Shown here: positions 57,804 to 64,000 of the stretch, in pieces
Position numbering within the stretch: position 1 is the stretch's first letter
Layout of the letters: each line of letters begins with the position of its first letter
Assembly (NCBI RefSeq): GCF_045862395.1
Contig: NZ_AP023087.1
Location: forward strand, 1,736,001 to 1,800,000
Reading direction: 5' to 3'
DNA from: Marinicellulosiphila megalodicopiae
GTDB taxonomy: Bacteria; Pseudomonadota; Gammaproteobacteria; Pseudomonadales; Natronospirillaceae
DNA length: 64,000 nucleotides
Translations under genes and position numbers: made by a program
The notes under the pieces: generated by a model
What the model was told of the DNA's origin: nothing
The model's input: the letters and a program-made list of their open reading frames with translations, nothing else
Databases searched by the model: none

Positions 57804-59258
57804 ATGACAAATAGTAAAAAGCGTTTTGGCTTATCAAGTTTAACTGCAAGATTTAAAAAGAAATCAATTTCTACTCAGGTGGAAGAGGATTTTTTAGATC
57901 AGTCTTTAGATGCGAATCAAAAAGCGCAATTTCAGTCATTACCAGAAGAAGACAAAGAAACATTAGATGAAGCTCAACTAGCGCATTTAAAATCGTTACC
58001 AGAAGAAAATGAAATTGAAAAACTAGATGCTACCAATATGGCAGCATTAAATGCGTTACCTGAAGACGGCGAGCTTGAAAAACTCGAGTCCGCTCAAATG
58101 GCTCAGTTTGAACAATTGGATGAAAATAAAAACCAACAAATGCTTTCTGATTTAAACGATGATAATCAAGAGTCAATTGAAATAAAAAACGAAGTAGATC
58201 AACTAACTGATATTTCTAAAACGGAAAAAGCCATAAAAAAAACGGTTGAAGTTTCTAAAAAAGAATCAGCACCTAAAAAATATAATGATTCAAAAGATAA
58301 AAAAATAGAAAACAATACAGGAAACAATACAGGAAACAAGGAACAAACTCAGCGAAATTTTGAACATTCATTACAGCAAGGTTTGTCTGTTCAATTAAAA
58401 AACCTACAATTTAATGGCAAAACTTGGTCCTATCGTAAAATTCCAGTGTTTGTATTTCTTTTTGAAAATTCAGAAAACACACAATTAAAGCAGCCCGTTA
58501 AAAATGTTGCCCATATTACAACCTGTGCTGATGAATTAGAAAATTTAGATTTATGGGTTTGGGTGTCTTCTAATATCGAACGATGTAATGAGCATTCAAA
58601 CCAAGCGCCAATAGAGGTGTGTTCATATTGTTTATCCTCTGTGGATTTCAATGGATTTTCATTGTTGGATGATGCTCGAAAATTTGAACTGATTCAAAAT
58701 TTTGAATTTAAACGATTTGTGGCTCGTTTTAGTGAATTTTATTATGCACATGGCTTGGTTAAAAAATGGAGTGAAAACCTAGCGATTGATTCGGTCCAAA
58801 CCGAAACAGGCCTTGAAACCTGTGATAATTGCCAATGGACACCTAAAAACAAAGACTATTTATTTGGAAAAACAACCTTTGATGCTGATGTGACATTGTG
58901 CGTGTGTTGTATTACTGAATTACCTAAATTAAATGTAATCGTGCCTAATAATATATCCGTTGCGGCCAAACAAGCACGCTATGAACAACAGGGTGGATCT
59001 GTTCAATCTTGGGATGAGGTGCGTGTTCACTTACCTGTTAAGTGGCATCAATTAAGCTTTCATTTGCAAGTGGCCGATATGCCATTTCCAGAATTGTATC
59101 AAAAAATTAAAAGTCACTCTCAAACTGAAATCACTACCGTTATGTCTTGGCCTCAAGCCAATCGACATGTAATTGATGATGAATTATTGAATAATGAATT
59201 TGATGAAGAGCTAACAGTTTGGGGCTATCAACAGGTGCTAAGTGATGTGAAGCCTTAA
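57804..59258 (+). CDS. Acidic-repeat and CxxC protein of the motor operon, function unknown
   Basis: The 484-aa protein begins with a basic stretch (MTNSKKRFGL...ARFKKK). Four imperfect repeats of 19-20 residues follow (about 34-112) of the form LDxxQxAxxxSLPEExExEK. A Lys/Asn-rich linker (about 115-190) leads to a C-terminal domain (190-484) with cysteine pairs C273/C276, C340/C343 and C366/C369, likely zinc ligands. No family is recognised and no membrane segment is seen. It starts 10 bp after the ZorB-like gene and may be the effector or regulator of the complex. Confidence 0.55.
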   Translation: MTNSKKRFGLSSLTARFKKKSISTQVEEDFLDQSLDANQKAQFQSLPEEDKETLDEAQLAHLKSLPEENEIEKLDATNMAALNALPEDGELEKLESAQMAQFEQLDENKNQQMLSDLNDDNQESIEIKNEVDQLTDISKTEKAIKKTVEVSKKESAPKKYNDSKDKKIENNTGNNTGNKEQTQRNFEHSLQQGLSVQLKNLQFNGKTWSYRKIPVFVFLFENSENTQLKQPVKNVAHITTCADELENLDLWVWVSSNIERCNEHSNQAPIEVCSYCLSSVDFNGFSLLDDARKFELIQNFEFKRFVARFSEFYYAHGLVKKWSENLAIDSVQTETGLETCDNCQWTPKNKDYLFGKTTFDADVTLCVCCITELPKLNVIVPNNISVAAKQARYEQQGGSVQSWDEVRVHLPVKWHQLSFHLQVADMPFPELYQKIKSHSQTEITTVMSWPQANRHVIDDELLNNEFDEELTVWGYQQVLSDVKP

Positions 59259-59307
59259 AACTAATTGTTGTTAAGATTCTTTGGCTACAAAAAAAATTAC
59301 TCAATGT

Positions 59308-59313
59308 TATAAT
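59308..59313 (+). promoter_or_regulatory. Possible -10 element before the DUF3127 gene
   Basis: TATAAT lies 28 bp upstream of the ATG at 59342. No well-spaced -35 is evident, so the promoter is tentative. Confidence 0.35.
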
Positions 59314-59341
59314 CATTTATTTTTCACATGAGAACTCACAA

Positions 59342-59761
59342 ATGTCAGCAAGTTTAGAAATAACCGGTGAAATTCACTCGATGGGCGAGACCACGCAATA
59401 CGGACAAAATGGATTTACAAAGCGTGAATTTGTCATAAAAGTAACAGGAGAGGGTGTAAACCCAGACTACCCAAACTACGTTGCACTTGAATTAATTAAA
59501 GATAAATGTGCACTGTTAGATCAATATTCAGTGGGCACTGAAATTAAAGCGCACTTTAATTTGTCTGGTCGTTTATGGCAGCCAGCAGGTAAACCTGAAA
59601 AATGTTTCACAAGCTTGCAAGCTTGGAAAATTGAATCAATAGGGGCGGCACAACCATTCACACAACCATTAGCACAAGCAGCGACTGCACCGCAAGCTGC
59701 AACAACCTTTGACAATTTTGATCAAACAAACTCTGCATTTGATGATGATATTCCGTTTTAA
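59342..59761 (+). CDS. DUF3127 OB-fold protein with SSB-like acidic C-terminal tip
   Basis: The 139-aa protein has an N-terminal DUF3127-type OB-fold (residues 1-95: LEITGEIHSMGETTQYGQNGFTKREFVIK, VALELIKDKCALLDQY, WKIESI). An Ala/Gln/Pro linker and the tip DDDIPF (134-139) follow. That tip is the hallmark of bacterial SSB, which docks replication and repair proteins. Single-stranded DNA binding is inferred. It lies just after the motor operon but has its own gap and possible promoter. Confidence 0.78.
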   Translation: MSASLEITGEIHSMGETTQYGQNGFTKREFVIKVTGEGVNPDYPNYVALELIKDKCALLDQYSVGTEIKAHFNLSGRLWQPAGKPEKCFTSLQAWKIESIGAAQPFTQPLAQAATAPQAATTFDNFDQTNSAFDDDIPF

Positions 59762-59783
59762 TTAATTCAATTCCGTTAAAAAA

Positions 59784-59815
59784 CACTGACATTTATAAAA
59801 ACCTTAATGTCAGTG
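59784..59815. terminator. Weak hairpin between convergent genes
   Basis: Perfect 10-bp arms CACTGACATT/AATGTCAGTG flank a 12-nt loop. Only weak T-richness follows. It may end the DUF3127 and lipoprotein transcripts. Confidence 0.5.
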
Positions 59816-59835
59816 CTCCTCTTAAATTACTTCCT

Positions 59836-60483
59836 TTATAAACTTAATCCAATCGAGACAATTGGTGGTCTAACCATTAATTCATTTGTGGATGCATTGT
59901 TGATTACAGGTAAACGTATTTCGTAAATTACATTTTCTACTTTATGTCCGAAGGTTAAACTGTATCCAAGGGAAAACCTGCGCTCTTCATCACTTGAGCC
60001 AAATCCAATGTCAGGTATTTGTGCGTAATGTGAAAATACGGAAGCATAACTATTTTTATTTGAAATAATAAATCCCAAATTGGCAGAGGAGGCAAAGGAT
60101 AAATTAATACCCGCATCAAAAGCCATATCAAAATTGTCATTACTTAAAAATTGAAGTTTTAAATCTGCTCCAATTGAGGGTAATAATGGGGCGATTGGCG
60201 GCGTGTCTTCTGAGTTAATGCCAAATATTACCGGTACATTTAAATGATAACCAAAATCCAATTTTTGGTTGATGCCATGTCGAGCATTATATTGTAGGAC
60301 ACTAAAAACGATCATTTCGGATGTGTTTTCATCAAATACCGGTGTAGCACTTAACCCAATCACAGATTCTTTTTCGCCAACAGGGGTAATGGAAGCGCCT
60401 TGCATTTGTTGCATCGAGCCACAAGCAGTTACAACAGCGCCAAAAATAGTTAATAAAAAGAGGTTGAGCTTTGAAATATTCAT
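59836..60483 (-). CDS. Putative outer-membrane lipoprotein, beta-rich
   Basis: The 215-aa protein has a signal peptide with lipobox VTAC (C21), followed by GSMQQ. The mature part alternates polar and hydrophobic residues (FGYHLNVPVIFG, IGADLKLQFL, FDAGINLSFAS) and ends SIGLSL, suggesting a small beta-barrel-like domain. No family is recognised. It is convergent with the DUF3127 gene. Confidence 0.6.
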   Translation of the reverse strand: MNISKLNLFLLTIFGAVVTACGSMQQMQGASITPVGEKESVIGLSATPVFDENTSEMIVFSVLQYNARHGINQKLDFGYHLNVPVIFGINSEDTPPIAPLLPSIGADLKLQFLSNDNFDMAFDAGINLSFASSANLGFIISNKNSYASVFSHYAQIPDIGFGSSDEERRFSLGYSLTFGHKVENVIYEIRLPVINNASTNELMVRPPIVSIGLSL

Positions 60484-60626
60484 CAGGACTTTCCACTAAG
60501 TTTAAAATTTGATCATAACAAACCGTACTTTAAAAATCATTCTGAATGCTAATAGCTTGGTGCTAGTTATCTTTTTATAACTTTAAAAAATAGAGGTCTG
60601 CTCAATGCAAATCTCTTGATTTAGAT

Positions 60627-61556
60627 TTAATGGGTTAATAAAAGGGCGACTTTACTATACAGCTCAATTCCCCAAATCACGTTAAAACTGAACGTGATCG
60701 CAAGTGAGGCAAATAATGCTTGTGCCACATTAGCTTTAGGGTGCGCTTGTTCAAATACTGCTGGCACTGCTATATATGATGCACTGGCACCAAGTACTGC
60801 TAATAATGTGGCACCGCCATGGCTTAGGCCAATCATCCAAGCTACAGCTAAACCTACAGCGGCCCCCAGTAATGGCATGCCAATCCCAAAGCTAATAATG
60901 AATACTTTGTTTGAACCAATGTCTGCTATTTTGCTTCCTGCTAATGCGCCCATGTGTACTAAATATAAAGCCAACATAACACCAAACATCGGTTTTAAAT
61001 TTTCTACCAATGGCTTGGAAAACTCGCCGTACAATCCACCAATTATCATGCCTATAATAATCAGTGCCAAACTTTTATGAGCAAAAATTGTTTTTAAATC
61101 AAGTTTGTTTTGTTTATTTCCTAATAAATATAACCCCAGCACAATGGCGGGCAGTTCAAGTAATGCCACAAATAAATTAAGAGTTAATTCATAGGAAATA
61201 TTGTGTAATTCTAAAAAACTCACTGCAACAGCAAAGGTGCCCACGCTGACCGAGCCGTAATGTGAAGCCAATGTTATGGTATCTAATTTATTTAGCTTGG
61301 AGCCTACTTTTATAATAAGCAGCGCAATGAGTGTAATTATTAATCCCATAACAATAATCAAACCGCTTTGACCAATTAACGAAAAATTAGCATTAGAGGT
61401 AATGGCTTGGCCGCCTTTTAAGCCAATTGTAATTAATAATATATAGGTTATTAATTGATAGGCGGCATCGGGCAAACGTAAATCAACTGAACATCGTTGG
61501 GCGATGAGTGCGGTGATAAAAAAGGCGGCAAGAATATCTGGAAGAAATTGAGACAT
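60627..61556 (-). CDS. SbtA-like sodium-dependent bicarbonate transporter family protein
   Basis: The 309-aa inner-membrane protein has about 10 helices and the SbtA (DUF897) motifs YILLITIGLKGG, SHYGSVSVGTFAVAVSFLE and GASASYIAVPAVFEQ, arranged as two inverted halves. Cyanobacterial SbtA imports bicarbonate with sodium; substrate in heterotrophs is untested. No SbtB PII-like gene is adjacent. It is divergent from a LysR regulator, its probable controller. Confidence 0.85.
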   Translation of the reverse strand: MSQFLPDILAAFFITALIAQRCSVDLRLPDAAYQLITYILLITIGLKGGQAITSNANFSLIGQSGLIIVMGLIITLIALLIIKVGSKLNKLDTITLASHYGSVSVGTFAVAVSFLELHNISYELTLNLFVALLELPAIVLGLYLLGNKQNKLDLKTIFAHKSLALIIIGMIIGGLYGEFSKPLVENLKPMFGVMLALYLVHMGALAGSKIADIGSNKVFIISFGIGMPLLGAAVGLAVAWMIGLSHGGATLLAVLGASASYIAVPAVFEQAHPKANVAQALFASLAITFSFNVIWGIELYSKVALLLTH

Positions 61557-61639
61557 AATATGTACTGCTATGTAATGAATGATTTGGCTATAGTATGATT
61601 TTTATAAGTATAATAAAAATACATATTTTTAATTAAAAC

Positions 61640-61657
61640 TATAGATATTTGTCTATA
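61640..61657. promoter_or_regulatory. LysR-type palindrome in the sbtA/lysR promoter region
   Basis: TATAGA-TATTTG-TCTATA is a perfect 6-bp-arm inverted repeat between the divergent genes, about 35 bp before the LysR start. It contains the T-N11-A form typical of LysR sites. Confidence 0.5.
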
Positions 61658-61691
61658 TACTAAGGTTCGGATTTTTATTTGGAATAAGACT

Positions 61692-62624
61692 ATGAGAACG
61701 CCAACATTAAGACAGTTACAGATTTTTATGGCATTGGCAGATGAAAAAAATATTTCAAAAGTGGCGCAATCCTTACATATTTCTCAGCCATCAGTGTCGA
61801 TTCAATTAAAAAATTTAACGGATTTAATAGGGTTGCCATTATATAACATAAATGCACGAAACATTGATTTAACTGATGCTGGTAAATCCGTTTTAAAAAA
61901 TGCTCATGAAATGTTCTTTTCATTAAATAAACTGAAAATTGAAATAGAAGATTTAAAAGGCATTAAGTCCGGTACTTTAAAATTAGCTGTTGTTTCCACG
62001 GCAAAATATTTTTTACCTATATTGCTGGGTGAATTTTGTAAGCGTTATCCGTTAATTGATGTGCAACTAAAAATTGGCAATCGTCAGCAAATTATAGAAC
62101 GCTTTAATCAAAATAAAGACGACTTCTATGTATTTAGTCAGTGTCCTGAATCTGAAAATTTAATTGCTGAGCCTTTTGTTGATAACCCATTAATTGTAGT
62201 GGCACCAGTAGGGCATGCATTAACCAAGAAAAAATCCATTACATTAAAACAACTCAGTCAATTCCCATTTTTAATGCGAGAGCAAGGATCCGGCACCAAA
62301 CGAAGCATTGATGACTTTTGCAAACAGCATCAATTGGTTTTGAAAACGAAAATGACCATAGAAAGTAACGAAGCGATTAAGCATTGCGTGTCCGCTCATT
62401 TAGGATTGGCGATTTTAAGCAGTCATACATTAGATTATATGGAAGACACTAGCTTAGTGCGATTAAAAGTGGCGCATTTTCCTATTAAATCTCAATGGTA
62501 TTTGGTGCGAACAAAAAATCGTGGCCAAACCGTATTAGCAGAATTATTCCATGATTATTTACAACAAGAAGGGTTGTCTACTTTAAAAGAAGTGGCGGTT
62601 AATCGAAATCGATCGACGTTCTGA
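61692..62624 (+). CDS. LysR-family regulator, CbbR/CmpR-like
   Basis: The 310-aa protein has an N-terminal HTH (TLRQLQIFMALADEKNISKVAQSLHISQPSVSIQLKNLTD) and a two-lobed LysR effector domain. Its start MRTPTLRQLQIF and the link to an SbtA-like transporter suggest the CbbR/CmpR branch controlling carbon-uptake genes. It likely regulates the divergent transporter through the palindrome at 61640-61657. A terminator follows at 62705. Confidence 0.9.
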   Translation: MRTPTLRQLQIFMALADEKNISKVAQSLHISQPSVSIQLKNLTDLIGLPLYNINARNIDLTDAGKSVLKNAHEMFFSLNKLKIEIEDLKGIKSGTLKLAVVSTAKYFLPILLGEFCKRYPLIDVQLKIGNRQQIIERFNQNKDDFYVFSQCPESENLIAEPFVDNPLIVVAPVGHALTKKKSITLKQLSQFPFLMREQGSGTKRSIDDFCKQHQLVLKTKMTIESNEAIKHCVSAHLGLAILSSHTLDYMEDTSLVRLKVAHFPIKSQWYLVRTKNRGQTVLAELFHDYLQQEGLSTLKEVAVNRNRSTF

Positions 62625-62704
62625 GGCTTTTTAATATTTGATTAATCAATTCATTAACAATTGGTGAACACAGGTAACTCTTTTAATTACACATCAAGAG
62701 TTAA

Positions 62705-62729
62705 TTGTGAGGTTGCTCACAACTTTTTT
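62705..62729 (+). terminator. Terminator after the lysR gene
   Basis: A 7-bp perfect stem TTGTGAG/CTCACAA with a 4-nt loop is followed by CTTTTTT. Confidence 0.8.
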
Positions 62730-62744
62730 GATCAAAAGATATTC

Positions 62745-62778
62745 AAAACGCACATTAAGTTAATATGCGTTTTTTTTA
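62745..62778. terminator. Second hairpin before the PKD lipoprotein gene
   Basis: Arms AAAACGCACATTAA and TTAATATGCGTTTT (one mismatch) end in a long T-run at 62770-62777. It is either a second terminator for lysR or an attenuator in the leader of the next gene, since it lies only 27 bp before that ATG. Confidence 0.7.
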
Positions 62779-62804
62779 AATCTTTCCGATTAGGAGATCC
62801 GCAA

Positions 62805-64000
62805 ATGTTAAAGAAAATATGTTTATTGTCGAGTATAGCATTACTTGGAGCGTGCGACATAATTGATAACACCCCTGATGATACAAACATTGAACCCGTC
62901 GCATTAATTAATATAGACACTCAAATATATCTTGTAGATGATTTTGTAGGCTTAAACGGTTCAGCATCTTTTGATGAGGACGGTACGATTCAGTCCTTTA
63001 GTTGGAAAGTAGACAACCAATTAGTATCAACTAGCAATTATCATAAACATCAATTTTCTGAGGCAAAAAAATACTCCATTGAACTCACTGTAACGGATAA
63101 TGATGGTGCAAAAAATACAGCCTCTCAAATGATTACAATAGAGCAATTACCAAAAATCGTAACGTCGCAATATGATTCAATGGTTATGCTTGGATCGGTT
63201 GCTGTAATCAACGCAAATCTTTCAACGGATAATGGCTCAATTCAGTCCTATATATGGACATATAATGGTGATGTTATTTCCAATGATTCACGTTTAGAGT
63301 TCACTCCCTCAGCACTGGGCGAGTTTACTGTGAGTTTAGAATTGATTGATAATTTGGGGCTATCCAGCACTCAACATTTTATCATTACTGCAACAGCTGA
63401 TAATTTACCCCCTGTTGCTGAATTAACCTCATCGGTTGAAACCGCATTAATTGATACAGATATTTTATTTGATGCAAGTGGGTCCACAGATAATGAAGAC
63501 GGAACAAACTTAACATTTGCTTGGAAAGTCGATGGAAATTTAATTTCCCAAACACAGTCTCAAGTGCAATTAAAATTTATGGCAGCAGGCAAACATACTG
63601 TTGAAGTGAGTGTGACTGATTCTTCAAATCAAACACGCATCGCTGCAAAAAGCGTCACGATTACCGATCCTCAAAACATGGCTCCAACAGTAATATTAAA
63701 CACTGATAGTGTGATTCCTGAAATTGGCGATTATGTGAATTTTGTGGCCAGTGCGAATGATGTAGATGTCGGTGACACATTGACTTATCAATGGTTTGTA
63801 AATGATGTGGATGTGAATGTTGATTTAAATACGTTTAGTTATCAGCTAAATAATTATGATGCAGTTAATGTAAAAGTGGTAGTGACTGATAATCATAATG
63901 CCCGTGCAGAAGGTGCGTTAATGATAAGTGTGCCAGAAGTAACCGATCCAACTTGGGTGGTCAGTGCACCAAATACTGCTGTTGTGAATGAGTCGGTAAG
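62805..64000 (+). CDS. PKD-repeat lipoprotein, partial (runs off window end)
   Basis: The ATG at 62805 follows AGGAG. The signal is MLKKICLLSSIALLGAC with lipobox LGAC (C17), then DIIDNTPDD; Asp at +2 would by the usual rule favour inner-membrane retention. About 398 residues are visible without a stop. They form consecutive PKD/Ig-like repeats of about 80-90 aa, for example VGLNGSASFDEDGTIQSFSW, the STDNGSIQSYIW unit, ASGSTDNEDGTNLTFAWKV and DVGDTLTYQWFVND. Such proteins are usually large surface or carbohydrate-binding lipoproteins. The C-terminal domain is unknown. Confidence 0.88.
   Translation, partial: MLKKICLLSSIALLGACDIIDNTPDDTNIEPVALINIDTQIYLVDDFVGLNGSASFDEDGTIQSFSWKVDNQLVSTSNYHKHQFSEAKKYSIELTVTDNDGAKNTASQMITIEQLPKIVTSQYDSMVMLGSVAVINANLSTDNGSIQSYIWTYNGDVISNDSRLEFTPSALGEFTVSLELIDNLGLSSTQHFIITATADNLPPVAELTSSVETALIDTDILFDASGSTDNEDGTNLTFAWKVDGNLISQTQSQVQLKFMAAGKHTVEVSVTDSSNQTRIAAKSVTITDPQNMAPTVILNTDSVIPEIGDYVNFVASANDVDVGDTLTYQWFVNDVDVNVDLNTFSYQLNNYDAVNVKVVVTDNHNARAEGALMISVPEVTDPTWVVSAPNTAVVNESV

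Noticed and set aside
54418..59258. A complete, known Zorya system
   Set aside because: ZorC, ZorD, ZorE, ZorF and ZorG signatures (helicase or HNH nuclease) are not visible in the neighbours, so only a Zorya-like motor can be claimed.

Overview
This window looks like chromosomal DNA of an AT-rich (by eye about one third G+C, not computed), motile, Gram-negative gammaproteobacterium, probably an aquatic Oceanospirillales/Pseudomonadales-type organism. The support is gene content and order: glnE next to ilvE, the queG-tsaE-amidase-mutL-miaA block, a SahR-type regulator beside metK-ahcY-metF, a CbrA-like sensor kinase with a solute-symporter domain, FliS/FliT chaperones, LPS/Kdo-type glycosyl genes and several lipoproteins with lipoboxes. 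No rRNA, tRNA or CRISPR array was recognised. The species cannot be named from the sequence.

Layout. 1-5300 is an accessory patch. An IS1380-family element (8-1691) has 9-bp terminal inverted repeats and a 5-bp target duplication, and has inserted into the 3' end of an IS110-family transposase gene. Around them lies a roughly 20-bp repeat in six copies, plus three small genes of unknown function. 5576-10485 is the SAM-cycle block sahR-metK-ahcY-metF, with a perfect palindrome upstream of sahR. 10640-17880 holds small regulators and enzymes (DUF2798, MarR, DCC-family and HAD proteins), a decayed P-loop ATPase/kinase pseudogene, an LTA-synthase-like sulfatase, DUF1853, a MoeB/ThiF enzyme and an HTH protein with a histone-H1-like tail. 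17977-26150 runs CYTH phosphatase, GspE-type ATPase, QmcA, NfeD, GlnE, IlvE. 26183-33336 has a diguanylate cyclase, RsmC, a TPR-methyltransferase, FliS/FliT and a DEAD-box helicase. 33484-42583 has small lipoproteins, TetR, a nitrilase-like protein, a soluble zinc-binding chemoreceptor and a two-component pair (symporter-type kinase plus sigma-54 activator). 42655-47251 is a cell-surface polysaccharide run. 47244-53228 is the queG/tsaE/amidase/mutL/miaA housekeeping block.

The most interesting part is 53699-59258. A bactofilin gene is followed by a tight four-gene operon: a protein with two tandem degenerate methyltransferase-like domains, a ZorA-like MotA/TolQ-family channel protein with a long coiled tail, a ZorB-like MotB/OmpA-type stator partner, and a 484-aa protein with acidic repeats and CxxC pairs. 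The ZorA/ZorB motor is best known from Zorya anti-phage defence, but none of the known Zorya partners (ZorC, ZorD, ZorE, ZorF, ZorG) is visible. This is therefore a candidate undescribed motor-linked system. It sits where hfq often follows miaA.

The window ends with a DUF3127 protein carrying an SSB-like acidic C-terminal tip, an SbtA-like transporter divergent from a LysR regulator, and the start of a PKD-repeat lipoprotein that runs off the end.
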